This document shows positions 21,913-31,801 of a stretch of DNA of 64,000 bases, one piece after another. How positions within the stretch are numbered: position 1 is the first letter of the stretch; every line of letters begins with the position of its first letter. Source of the stretch: Aspidapion aeneum. Lineage: Eukaryota > Arthropoda > Insecta > Coleoptera > Brentidae. The translations under genes and the position numbers were made by a program. The notes under the pieces are model-generated. The model was given only the letters and a program-made list of their open reading frames with translations. It was not told the origin of the DNA and did no database searches. The stretch is from assembly GCA_963576565.1 (NCBI GenBank), contig OY755046.1:68415719-68479718 (forward strand), read 5' to 3'.

Positions 21913-22229
21913 CTGTGTATGTTATTATTGAATACACATATCAGATTCATTGATTCAGGAAAAATCATATACGTTTGTTCATCTAAAACGTGCCCTGTAC
22001 CTAATCTTTGTTTAACCCGCCCACAAAAAACAAAAATACACCCGACAAAATATACTGCCAAGTCAAAAATAGTTTTCGAAATTATAAAAAAAAGTTTTAT
22101 GACATCTAACAGTTATTATTCCGCCTCCAACCGTAACTTTTTTAATGTTTCTCTGACGAAACAAAAAAAAATCGGCAGATTTTTTTCTGCCAGATGTTTT
22201 TCCTTGGTTAAATAAATAACTTTTTTTGG
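21913..22229. other. no gene recognised
   Basis: A 98-codon ORF (21919-22215) is Lys- and Ser-rich without a family signature and is left unannotated. Confidence 0.4.
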
Positions 22230-22482
22230 GGTCACGTTACAATGTTGTGAACAGCGATATAATTTGGTTTAAAATCTTTTAAAAAAATTAGGTCACACCT
22301 GAACATTTTTATTTTACTACTTACAAAATTCACTATTATATTATCAATGTGTGTTAAATTGTTACTGATCCCGAAGGTGCTATAGGCTATATTTTTTAAA
22401 CAGGATTCAATATGACGGTTGTCGGACGCCATTTTGTCACATGATGTCGGCTTTAAGGCATACAAATTATCTAAATTTTAGG

Positions 22483-22872
22483 CAGCGGCGTAGCGTGGGG
22501 GGGGGCGGGGGGTTTGCCGCCCCCCCCGCCGCCCCGAGGGTAGTGGCGCCCCATAGGTGGCCGAAGCGCCCTCAGCTTTATTAAGTCGGGTCGGTAACGG
22601 CCATTTGAGTGGGTGCAAAAGGAAACTAACGACATGAAGACCTTTTTTTTTTTTTGTTGGTCGCAAGATTCGTGAGAGGCGCCCTTGTGACTTATCGGCC
22701 GCCCCCTCACACATGTTGACCTTTTTTTTTTGGTCGCAAGATTTGTGAGAGGCGCCCTTTTGACCTTTTTGTTTTTTTTTGTCACAAGATTTTTCATCAG
22801 TTTTCAGAGGCGCCCTTTTTAGCTGTCGCCCCCCCCCCCCCCCCCCGCCCTTTCGGGCACGCTACGCCGCTG
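22483..22872. mobile_element. 390-bp hAT-type MITE
   Basis: Ends CAGCGGCGTAGCGTG and CACGCTACGCCGCTG, a perfect 15-bp TIR. The flanking octamers ATTTTAGG (22475-22482) and ATTTTAAG (22873-22880) agree at seven of eight positions. The uninterrupted repeat at 36825 confirms a single copy of the target. Inside are long G and C runs and three degenerate repeats around GGTCGCAAGATT-GTGAGAGGCGCCC. Confidence 0.88.
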
Positions 22873-23144
22873 ATTTTAAGCGATTTTAATGAAATGCTTT
22901 TGATAACCCATTGCAAATGTCCTCTTATTTGCTGTGATTACTTTGTAGTCTTTGTCCCTGTTCCTACCCATCTTCCATCATGTCATTCCCCCCCACCCTC
23001 ATAAAAAACCATATTCGCATAATTGTATCAAATATAAGGCGATTTAAAAATTGTTTCTGCACATGCTTTAAGACTTTTTTCCAACACCATTTCCTAGTTT
23101 CCTTCCTCCCTCTCCCTCTCTTCTCCCAACCCTCCTTATTAGTA

Positions 23145-24721
23145 GAGGAAAGGAAGGTAATTTGGAATAGTGTTGGTAATTTGGAATACCAACGTTTTCG
23201 CGATGCCAGTAACGATATCTTGCTAAAAAAAGACGTATTAAATCGATTTTCCACCAATTTTCACAGGTTGTAGGTTACCATGTGTTTATAAAAGTCAGTT
23301 TAGCAATGACAGTCGACTACTAAAAACGTGCTCTTGGAAAACTTTTTTGGTAAGAATAAAATTTATTTTTATTTAAGTCATCCTAAAAAAAAATGGTTTT
23401 ATTCTTTGTATCTAGTTTTTAATGGTCTATGGCCCTCACACTCCTAAATATAGCTTTTTAACTGGGTGCTGTATAAGACAAAAATTTGGTAAAGTTTTTA
23501 GAATGCTGTAGTGTTGATAATTTGGAATACTGTTGATGAAGCTAATTTGGAATATTCCATATTGCATTCAGTTATCTGCACAATAAATGATTGTTTTTGT
23601 TGTGAGTAAATTAGCAAGAAGCAATCATGTCACTTTAATATATTTGCTGTCTCATTGCACCCATCAGGTTCAACCATTGGATCGAGCTTTTATGAGTCCA
23701 ATGAAAACCTATTATTCTGAAGAAACTCGACTGTGGCTACGTGAAAAACACAAATCATTGACACAATATTATGGATATTATGGAGTTGTTTGGAAGAGCT
23801 TATAAGAAGTGTCAAACAGGAGAAGTAGCAACAAAGGGATTCAGTGTGGGAGGCATTTTTCCATTTAATAGGAATGCCTTTCAAGATTCAGATTACCTTG
23901 GTGCAGAGTTTAAGGAAATAAATGCACCTCCATTAGTACTCCCATCTCGGAGCCAGGACCATCTTCCAGATCTACTTCTATCGAAGATAAGTTGGAAGCA
24001 AGTAATTTAAAAATTGATTAATTAATTTAAAATCTTCAATTATAACAAGTTCACCGAATAAACAAGAACTAGAAGAGGCAGAAAAGCAGAACAAAATGAA
24101 AGTGGAAAAAGTAAAACTAAATTTAAACAAAAGAGAAACTGCAGAAAAATAAAAGAAAGTTTCAGCTTAAAAATAAAATTTTAAGAAATCCAAGAAGGAA
24201 GATTCAGATATTGACACAAGTGGAAAATGTCAATCTGCTTCGTCCGATGAAGTGGAACTGTTTGAAGAATCAACGAATCCTACTAAGCAGGATGCAGTGT
24301 ATTTTTTTTCTAATGGAAAGTTTAGCGATGATGTTAGGGGAGAAAAATGGGTCATGTGCATCATGTGATATCACTGGGTGCATAGTGAATGTGCGGGTTA
24401 TAAAGTGGGTACATACATTTGTGACTTTTGTAAGTAGATTTTAGTTTTAATTAGTTTTGAAAAGTTTATTTTTAACCAGGCAGGTAACTTGGAATAGCCT
24501 ATTCCAAATTACCTGCAGGTTATCTTTTTATGTCAAAATGTTAATTTTTTAGTTAGGTTTAAATATCTCTTGTTCTATTTACCAGAATTTTATAACCATT
24601 TTGTGAGAAGAAATGTATATTTTTCTTAAATAATTTTCCATATTTTTATCCGTTAACAACTAAGGAATTATTTTTTACAATTTTTTTTATAAATGGTATT
24701 CCAAATTACCTTCCTTTCCTC
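23145..24721 (+). mobile_element. pogo/Tigger-type DNA transposon relic
   Basis: A 1,577-bp element bounded by TA on both sides (23143-23144 and 24722-24723). The inverted ends begin GAGGAAAGGAAGGTAATTTG. The motif AATTTGGAATA recurs at least five times near both ends, including a palindromic pair at 24486-24520. A TA target and the DDE remnant inside fit the pogo group. Confidence 0.85.
23587..24450 (+). pseudogene. pogo-type DDE transposase C-terminal part
   Basis: The relic starts in the last catalytic region: HVTLIYLLSHCTHQVQPLD, the HCTH...QPLD motif typical of pogo/Tigger/Jerky-like DDE domains. MSPMKTYY and, in another frame, GRAYKKCQTGEVATKGFSVG with GIFPFNRNAF follow. After a Lys-rich linker the C-terminus reads EKWVMCIMC and, after a frame change, WVHSECAGY and YICDFC, a small Cys/His-rich finger often seen at the end of insect pogo-type proteins. 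The first two catalytic Asp regions are missing (internal deletion), and there are several frameshifts. Confidence 0.78.
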
Positions 24722-24942
24722 TAATAATTGTAGATATAACTTTCACAAATATAGAGCGATTTCAAAAATTCTTTCTGCAGACGCTGTAAGTTTTTTTTAA
24801 CACCATTTTACTAGTTCCCTCTTCCCTCTCTCTTCCCCCCTCTTCACTCATTGAAAGGTAACAATGTTCGCGTCCGCAGAAAATCTGTATATAAGGGTAA
24901 AAAATAATGAAACCTAAAAGTAGCAAATATTTTTTTTTTATA

Positions 24943-25171
24943 AAAAAAACACCCAACTGCTAAATCTACTTGTAACTACTAGTCGCAGTTGGGTACAAAA
25001 TGACCCAATAACCTGATTCATGAAAATACAAGTCTATATAATTTCGTAAGTGCGCTTTGGGCATCAAAACTAAAAGTTGAAGCATGTCGTACATTATAGG
25101 TATACTTATCAATTTTGTACCCAACTGCGACTAGTACTTACAACTAAATTTAGCAGTTGGGTGTTTTTTTT
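24943..25171. mobile_element. 229-bp MITE with TA flanks
   Basis: Inverted ends of about 60 bp: ACACCCAACTGCTAAAT, then ACTAGTCGCAGTTGGGTACA on each side. Bounded by A- or T-runs and TA. Each arm also folds on itself (CCCAACTGC with GCAGTTGGG). No ORF. Confidence 0.82.
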
Positions 25172-25174
25172 TAT

Positions 25175-26125
25175 CTAAATTTATTTTAATTGATTTATAC
25201 TTCTTTAATTATTTTTTTTTTCTAATAAAAATCTGTTATTATCCGAACAAAATATTTTGGCTCTATCATATAGATTTTTAACCACACCTCTTTTTATTAT
25301 AGTAGAGTGATTTGATCCAAAATTTAAATATCTAGTATGTGTCGGTTTTCTATATACAGATGTGTGGTAAATATTGTTTTTAATGGATCGTTCATACTCG
25401 TCTTTTGTCTAGTCTTTTGTCTTGGTTTAGTCATATGTCTTGTCATTAGAAAGTTAAAACCACTGTTTCTTATGGGAGTGTTCATACAATGCTTTTGCTT
25501 TTGTTTTTGATTAGTCTTTGTCTTAAGAGTTGCCAACTTTCAATTCTTAGGACAACGACTAAGACGAGTGACAGACATCAGCTGATATTTGTTGTTTTTT
25601 TTACAGGGCGTCCGAAGAGCGCAAGCGCGCGGCCGAAATTTTGAATTTACCGCCATTAATCATGTTTTTAACAGAAAATCTCAACATAACCTCAAAATTT
25701 TATTTGTTTTTTTTTCTTTTTCGCTTTTGTTCTTTCGTGTCTGTGTTTCGTGCACAGATTAGGTTAAATAAGATTGTTTTGTGTAGAAAATAACTTTTGA
25801 AGAGGGCCTTTTTATTGAAATTGAATTTTTTTCAGTGGGTTATGACTAAGACTAATCAAAAACAAAAGACGAGTATGAACAGCCGATTTTGTTTAAGACA
25901 GCTAAGACTAATCAAAGGACAAATACTAATAAAAAACAAAAGACTAAGACGAGTATGAACAATACTTAAATTAATATCTGGAAATGGAAGTCTGTTATCA
26001 ATTTCTTTTTCTAATGTAAATTTAATAGTATTTTTTTTGTTATTCATAAAAATAAATATAGAAATTCATCTAATTTGTTTTTATCATAAATCCAAATACT
26101 TAAAATATTATCAATATATCGGGCG
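25175..26125 (-). pseudogene. Penelope-like RT relic (PLE-3), split
   Basis: Reverse-strand RT sequence in two parts. At 26125-25969 it reads ILSIWIYDKNKLDEFLYLF, then NTIKFTLEKEIDNRLPFPDI, matching the stretch just after the YVDD motif of the intact PLE. At 25375-25180 it continues NNIYHTSVYRKPTHTRYLN and KRGVVKNLYDRAK. Between them is a TIR element (25390-25960). The residues bridging the two halves are partly lost. Stops are present, and neither the N-terminus nor the endonuclease is found. Confidence 0.8.
25390..25960. mobile_element. 571-bp TIR element in PLE-3
   Basis: Ends GTTCATACTCGTCTT and its complement, with looser pairing further in over repeated AGTCTTTTGT-like motifs. A second GTTCATAC copy lies at 25481-25490. 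TTAA occurs 5-10 bp outside each end, but a TSD cannot be fixed. No ORF, so non-autonomous. Confidence 0.78.
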
Positions 26126-26441
26126 CGGTAAAGTATCACTTTCCGCACTTGTTAGGTACATAACTATTACTTTTAAAAAACATGTATACCAAGCTAGAAT
26201 TTTAACAATTTCAATAGCTTAAAATTTCACGAAAAAGTTGTTAAATTTTGAAATGATCCGTGAATACAGATTGTCTATGTGTAAGTGCTAAAACTTTGTG
26301 TTTTATATTTGGTTATGAGTCAAAGTGCCAGATTTAGAATCCAGTATTGAGTATTCACTATGAATGCTAATTGACTATAACTAAACGTAGTTTTGTAGAC
26401 CATCGTAATGCTTAGAACGTTCACCTTTTTTTATTTATAAA

Positions 26442-26845
26442 ATATACCTTGCACTAATATAGTCCACAGTACACCGGTCGATTTTTTAAGTGATGAGTCT
26501 ATCTATTCTATTTAGCCTTCTTCGATCCATCTTTGGACATAGACCTCCCCCCCCAAATTATTAGGGGATATTGTGTCTAACATCTCTTCTTACGCCTATT
26601 GGGTTGGTTCCTTCGTGGATTTTGATTGATGTAGTTGCTGCGGTATATATATTCGCTATTAGGTTTTTGTATCTGTGATCTATTCGGCTATTAATTAAAG
26701 ATGCTTTTACAGCCCAGTACTCAATGCTATCGAAAGCTTTTTCAAAGTCTATAAACGCAATATACAGTGGAATGTTGTATTTGTTAAAATTTACCTTGCA
26801 CTAATATAGTACACAGTTCACCGGTCTATTTTTTAAGTAACAAGC
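26442..26845 (+). repeat. 50-bp direct repeats flanking an RTE-D fragment
   Basis: TACCTTGCACTAATATAGTC/A and the following CACAGTACACCGGTC block occur at 26442-26500 and again at 26793-26845 in the same orientation. They resemble the ends of family M. The LINE fragment lies between them. Confidence 0.7.
26505..26790 (-). pseudogene. RTE-D LINE fragment, internally deleted
   Basis: The reverse strand reads NIPLYIAFIDFEKAFDSIEY, RT motif A with its catalytic Asp, then about 50 residues of the finger/palm region. Near 26560 it jumps to the 3' terminal sequence that ends around 26505. Everything between motif A and the C-terminus has been deleted. Confidence 0.72.
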
Positions 26846-26849
26846 TGAA

Positions 26850-27295
26850 TTTATGTAAAATGTTTGTTTGTAAAATGTAACAACATTTTCTTTAGTTCAG
26901 AACTGATACGGGCCCCCACTATTTAAGGGCATGCGTCCCCGCTGCGTTGTAAGGTTGGTAGTTATTTAATGACTGAAAGATCAATGCCCAAAAGGTGAAC
27001 AATCCTTAATATTTCTTCTTTTTGGTCAATTTTTTTCGCTTTCGTACGTGCTCAACTTTTGTTAATGTCATCGATTTACAAATTAACATCGAAAAAACAA
27101 CGACTGGCTTTATAGCCCTCTATACCAGTAACAAACTACTTAGGTTCTTTTTACAGCGACCTCCAAAATCAACTGTGTCTCAAAAAAATATATTTCAGCA
27201 GGAGCTCTGCGCCGTAAGGCATATAATGAGTGTGTAAGGGTTTTGAAATAATAATTTTATGGGAAAAATATTTAATAGTTTTTTATAAAACTTTC
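26850..27295. other. no gene recognised
   Basis: A 71-codon ORF (27022-27237) has no family signature. Confidence 0.4.
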
Positions 27296-27299
27296 GACA

Positions 27300-27985
27300 A
27301 TTAGTATTAGTTTACGCTATACTGGCGGTAACATGGGAGGAAGAAACTAAAAATGAAACAGGAAAGCGCCTCTGCATCTGTTCAGAGAGTCAAGCTGCGC
27401 TGAAAGCACTGTTCAAACCAACCATGTCCGCGGGTTTGGTGCAGGAGTGTGCGGATGCACTTCAGGAGTTGGCCGGAGTAAGAGAGGTGGAGCTCGTATG
27501 GGTCCCAGGCCACGTGGGAGTCCCAGAAAACGAGAAAGCGGACGAACTCGCCAGGGGACGATCACGGCAGAAATGCGTCGGGCCAGAGCCTTTCCTGGAG
27601 CTCACAAGAGGGCAAATAAAGTCTGTCCAATAGGGACATCCACCAAATCCCATAGGGACTGGCTGCTTCGTAGAACACGAAGAGAGGTGGGAGCCATAGT
27701 GGGAGTCCTAACTGGACCCTGCGTCCTACAAGGATACTCGGCAAATATGAGAGTAAAGGAGGACGCGACGTGCGAGCGATTTTGGGCCGAGGACGAGACC
27801 TCGACGCATTTTCTCTCATCATGTGAAGCATACAAGCCTTTGAGACGAAGGACCTTCTGAATCTGAGGTGATATTCTGGCCTTTGTAAAGAAGACGGGAC
27901 GCAGTAGAGAGGATGCCCGGGGGTTGGCGAAAAGGGCGCTTCAGGTGTCTAGTCGCCAGGCCTAGAGCCTACCCCACACTACTAC
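27300..27985 (+). pseudogene. C2-family LINE: RNase H and C-terminal tail
   Basis: The RNase H domain reads CICSESQAALKAL (Asp replaced by Glu at the first active-site position), ADALQELAGV, then VELVWVPGHVGVPENEKADELARG, the conserved late RNase H motif with the active-site D in ADELA. A stop after GQIKSVQ at 27633 and later frame changes break the Cys-rich end. The copy finishes with a CACTACTACT tail. It belongs to the same group as 38015-38911 but is clearly diverged. Antisense ORFs over it are artefacts. Confidence 0.85.
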
Positions 27986-28149
27986 TACTTCGACAATTAG
28001 TAAAGAAAAGAACTCCTTCGCGCGCATTTAAGTCCTCAATAAAAAAATCTAATTTTTAGTAATTTTTTAATACAATATTTTGTCTAGAATCGCAATGGGG
28101 TTTTACATGTCAAAAAAGGTTTCTTTGGGAGATACCAGACGGTAGACTA

Positions 28150-28275
28150 TAAAAAAAAACAAACATGGATAAGGTAACAAAAGCCCAAAGATCAATGGAA
28201 AAACAAATGTTACATGTAAAGCTAACAGATAGAAAATGCCCAAAGATAGATCGAAGAAGACTAAATAGATAGATA
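28150..28275 (+). pseudogene. RTE-D 3' end with a 230-bp internal deletion
   Basis: Sequence equal to 21580-21640 is joined directly to sequence equal to 21868-21905. A GATA-type microsatellite follows at 28270-28290. Confidence 0.7.
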
Positions 28276-28279
28276 GGAG

Positions 28280-28735
28280 ATAGATAGGTAGACTATACCA
28301 AGAAAAAGATGAAGAGTTATCTTGTGCCTTTTGGCGCATTGTTGAGGACCTGCTTATTACCAAAACAAACGATTTACAGGAGAGTAATTGTGCCGTAATT
28401 TTGGGTACTTCAATAATGGTACTTTCTTGAGAACCCAACCTTTTTTGGCACTATGGTGGTCTGAAGCGTACGGTACTTTTGTCGTTGTTTTTCCTACACA
28501 CAACTTGGTTTTTACATTGGTTTTTATTCAAAAAATAAATAAATGACGGATACCTACCTAGCGCATTAGCACACTTGAAGTGAACTTCACACTATGTCAG
28601 CCTTAAAAACAGTTTTTTCTAAATATCTTAGAAACGGAACAAATTATTGAGAATGATGTGTTCTACTATATTCCGAAAACCGCATATTGATGCGATGCTC
28701 TGTTAAAAACACATTTTTCTCAATAATTTGTATCA
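28280..28735. other. unassigned; repeat O fragment at 28610-28730
   Basis: 28610-28730 shares ATATTCCGAAAA-CGCATATTGATG with 62075-62100 and belongs to repeat O. Nothing else was recognised. Confidence 0.5.
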
Positions 28736-28935
28736 GGGGAAAGAGGGGCAAAATGAGGTACTTAATTTTATAGGCTTCTTTCGCCTATTAAATGATCGCC
28801 ATTGCGTTCGTCATTGGGAAAAAGGTTGGCTAGATATATTATCTTTATACAAATTGTGAAAGGCTTTCGCGGCCATCGTCCAATGGTGGGTGTGCTTTCG
28901 GGCTGTTCGGCCGTCGTCGTTGGAAATTCGTTCTC

Positions 28936-28970
28936 GACGTTTCGCCATCTCGAGTGGATGGCATCTTCAG
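28936..28970 (-). ncRNA. hammerhead ribozyme motif, PLE-1 3' copy
   Basis: On the minus strand: CTGAAGA, stem II GCCATC/GATGGC with a CACTCGA loop, then GAAACGTC. All core positions are conserved. The UGA of CUGAAGA is the stop codon of the 865-codon ORF. Confidence 0.78.
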
Positions 28971-31564
28971 GAGATGTTGACTGTTTGTCGGCTTCTCGAA
29001 GACTGGTGGTTAGTCTGTCGCGGGCGCAGGTTATATACGCTATGATGGGCGGGGCGTATATCAGAGCTGGTCGGTGATTGGTCACTTTCCCCAGATTGAG
29101 TTTTGTTGCTATAAGCGAGCCGTTTAGTGTTTTTAAGAACCGGTACCCATGTTCTGTTAATTTTAAGAGTTTCTTCAGATCTGTTGAAGTTCTGCTGGTG
29201 TTTATGAATTTCGATTGCTTCTCTATAGAGTCTTGGATAGTATGAAGAGGAGGCGCAGAGAACTTGTGTGTCTTCGAATTTTATTCGGTGGTCTTCATTG
29301 TTTAGTGTGTGGTCTGCAACTGCGGATTTTTCCGTATGTCCGAGTCGACAGTTGGCTTTGTGTTCTTTGATTCTTGTGTTTACGGACCGTTTGGTTGTTC
29401 CGATGTAGACACTTCCACAGGTACAGGGAATGCGGTATACCCCCGAAGAACTTAGTGGGTTCCTTATATCCTTCGCAGATCTGAGGTGGTTCTCGATCTT
29501 CTTAGATGGCTTGAAGATCGTTTTTATGTTGTGTTTTCCCAGAATACGTCCGATCCTATCCGTCACTCTAGGGATGTAGGGCAGAAAGGCTCTTGAAGTA
29601 ACTTCGCGGCTGCTCAGTCCACCGCTACTGTTCCTTCTAGTGCTCGGCTTTGGTCGTATACATTTATCTATGTCGCTTTGAGTGTATCCATTTGCTACGA
29701 GGGCGTTTTTAAGATGGTTTAATTCTTTGTCTAGATGTTCTGGTTCGCAGATTCTTTTCGCCCTCTCTACCAATGTTCTTATTACCCCTTTTCGTTGGCA
29801 CGGGTGGTGGTTAGATGTGTTGTTTAGGTAGCGGTCTGTGTGAGTAGGTTTTCTGTATACGCTATGTCCTAGTCGTCCCTCTTTCCTCGTTACTAGTACG
29901 TCAAGGAATGCTAATTCTCTGTTGTTCTCTGTTTCCATTGTAAATTGTATACTGGGGTGTATGCTGTTAATGTGGTTGAGAAATTCATTAAGGCTGTCTC
30001 TACCATAAGGCCAAACGACAAAAGTGTCATCTACATATCGAAACCAGACTTTGGGTTTATGAGGGGCATTATTCAACGCCTTCTCTTCCAGTTTCTCCAT
30101 GAAAAAGTTCGCAATCACTGGCGATAAAGGGCTACCCATTGATACTCCATCGATCTGTTCATAAATTTGTTCATTAAAGGTGAAATATGATGTCGTTAGG
30201 CAGATTTTAAACAGGTCGGTGATGTCCTTTGGAAATATGTGTTCCACTTCCCTCATTGCCTCGGCCAAAGGTACCTTCGTGAACAAAGACACAACATCAA
30301 AGCTAACTAAGATGTCTTTCTCGTCCATGACGATGTTTTTGATCTTCTCAATGAAGTGGGTGGAGTCTCTTACATACGAATCCGTTAGTCCGATGTGGGG
30401 TTGCAAGAGGGAAGCAAGATGTTTCGCAAGTTTGTATGTTGGTGAGCCTATAGTACTGACAATGGGACGAAGAGGCACATCGTTTTTGTGGATTTTCGGT
30501 AGTCCATACAATCTCGGAGTCAGGGCTTCACTTTGGCTTAGCATCTTCTTGACTGGGTCCTCCAATGAAGAAATCTTAATTAAGTGATTCACTTTTTTAA
30601 TTGCGGGTTGTGTAGGATCTCTTTTTAGCTTCTTGTATGTTGAGGGTTCTAAAAGATCGACCATCTTTCTATTGTAGTCATCCCTGTTCAATACTACAGT
30701 GGCGTTTCCTTTGTCGGCAGGCAGTATCAGAATGTTTTCGTCCTTGTTGAGATCCTTAATGGCTTTTTCTTCCATCCTTGTAATGTTGCGTTTCGGTGGT
30801 TTGGCTTTTCGCAAAATCTGTGAACACTCCGTGCGTATTTCTTCTGCCTGATCTTCGGGCAACTTTCTAATAGCAGATTCTAAGTTGGCAATTATTTCCT
30901 CCTTGGGAACCTCCCTAGGTGCAACAGCAAAGTTTCCCCCCTTAGAGAGTACTGAGACTTCAATTTGAGAAAGCGGGCGGTCCGATAGGTTGATGACAGT
31001 TTTTGTAGAATCAAGGATGGGCTGCTGGTTATCCCGTTTATTGTTGTCGTCAGTTAGTCTCTGGTATTTGGTTTTCTGCCTCTCCGTACTTCTGTGGTGT
31101 TCGTTTTCCATGGATCTGTAGGAAATAGCATCGATTTTGTCCCAGTCTGATTTGTGCATGGTGTTGGCTAAGTGATAGAAAATTGAGAGTAGTTCCTTGT
31201 CTGTGCGTGCGAGTTGTGATCTAGTTGAATGGATCCGTTCTCTTAAAAGGGCATCTTCAGTTCTTCTATAGATTCTGTAGGCTTGAGGTGTTTTCATGGT
31301 ATGCTTAAATCTCAGGAATTTCGGCGTGACCTTCTCATCGCGACAGCGTAATAAGAAAGTCAGCGAAGACAGTAGTTGCGCTTTCTTCTTGCGTAGTGCG
31401 ACCAAGCGTAGATGAAGAGTGGAAACTTCCTCCCCGTAGAGGCGTCGTACAAATTGTGAAAGGCTTTCGCGGCCATCGTCCAATGGTGGGTGTGCTTTCG
31501 GGCTGTTCGGCCGTCGTCGTTGGAAATTCGTTCTCGACGTTTCGCCATCTCGAGTGGATGGCAT
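28967..31564 (-). CDS. Penelope-like reverse transcriptase / GIY-YIG endonuclease
   Basis: Intact 865-codon ORF, about the usual length for Penelope. The N-terminal 260 residues are basic and partly coiled. The PLE-specific motif PADKGNATVVLNRDDY follows at 283-298, then RLYGLPKIHK (351-360) and RPIVS. RT motif A is SFDVVSLFTKVP with D423, motif B GVSMGSPLSPVIANFF (473-488), motif C RYVDDTF with D512 and D513, then FLDVLVTR and VYRKPTHTDRYLN. The GIY-YIG domain covers about 705-800: GVYRIPCTCGSVYIGTTKR, R731, H735, ADH and the acidic REAIEI helix. The enzyme should copy the element's RNA at a nick made by its own endonuclease. The ATG lies inside a hammerhead motif. No intron or stop is seen, so it may be active. 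Confidence 0.95.
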   Translation of the reverse strand: MPSTRDGETSRTNFQRRRPNSPKAHPPLDDGRESLSQFVRRLYGEEVSTLHLRLVALRKKKAQLLSSLTFLLRCRDEKVTPKFLRFKHTMKTPQAYRIYRRTEDALLRERIHSTRSQLARTDKELLSIFYHLANTMHKSDWDKIDAISYRSMENEHHRSTERQKTKYQRLTDDNNKRDNQQPILDSTKTVINLSDRPLSQIEVSVLSKGGNFAVAPREVPKEEIIANLESAIRKLPEDQAEEIRTECSQILRKAKPPKRNITRMEEKAIKDLNKDENILILPADKGNATVVLNRDDYNRKMVDLLEPSTYKKLKRDPTQPAIKKVNHLIKISSLEDPVKKMLSQSEALTPRLYGLPKIHKNDVPLRPIVSTIGSPTYKLAKHLASLLQPHIGLTDSYVRDSTHFIEKIKNIVMDEKDILVSFDVVSLFTKVPLAEAMREVEHIFPKDITDLFKICLTTSYFTFNEQIYEQIDGVSMGSPLSPVIANFFMEKLEEKALNNAPHKPKVWFRYVDDTFVVWPYGRDSLNEFLNHINSIHPSIQFTMETENNRELAFLDVLVTRKEGRLGHSVYRKPTHTDRYLNNTSNHHPCQRKGVIRTLVERAKRICEPEHLDKELNHLKNALVANGYTQSDIDKCIRPKPSTRRNSSGGLSSREVTSRAFLPYIPRVTDRIGRILGKHNIKTIFKPSKKIENHLRSAKDIRNPLSSSGVYRIPCTCGSVYIGTTKRSVNTRIKEHKANCRLGHTEKSAVADHTLNNEDHRIKFEDTQVLCASSSYYPRLYREAIEIHKHQQNFNRSEETLKINRTWVPVLKNTKRLAYSNKTQSGESDQSPTSSDIRPAHHSVYNLRPRQTNHQSSRSRQTVNIS

Positions 31565-31570
31565 CTTCAG
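31536..31570 (-). ncRNA. hammerhead ribozyme motif, PLE-1 5' copy
   Basis: Identical to 28936-28970, offset by 2,600 bp. It spans the ORF start: the ATG is at 31564-31562, two bases after the UGA of the core. Confidence 0.78.
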
Positions 31571-31801
31571 GAGATGTTGACTGTTTGTCGGCTTCTCGAA
31601 GACTGGTGGTTAGTCTGTCGCGGGCGCAGGTTATATACGCTATGATGGGCGGGGCGTATATCAGAGCTGGTCGGTGATTGGTCACTTTCCCCAGATTGAG
31701 TTTTGTTGCTATAAGCGAGCCGTTTAGTGTTTTTAAGAACCGGTACCCATGTTCTGTTAATTTTAAGAGTTTCTTCAGATCTGTTGAAGTTCTGCTGGTG
31801 T

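Larger units (their letters stand above)
22230..24895 (+). repeat. interspersed repeat E, copy split by two transposons
   Basis: The pieces 22230-22482, 22873-23144 and 24722-24895 are together colinear with the reverse complement of 36555-36970. A hAT-type MITE interrupts it at 22483-22872 and a pogo-type element at 23145-24721. No ORF belongs to the repeat itself. Confidence 0.8.

Noticed and set aside
28802..29077. Plus-strand ORF and its twin at 31396-31677
   Set aside because: Antisense of the PLE-1 terminal segment; duplicated because the segment itself is duplicated.
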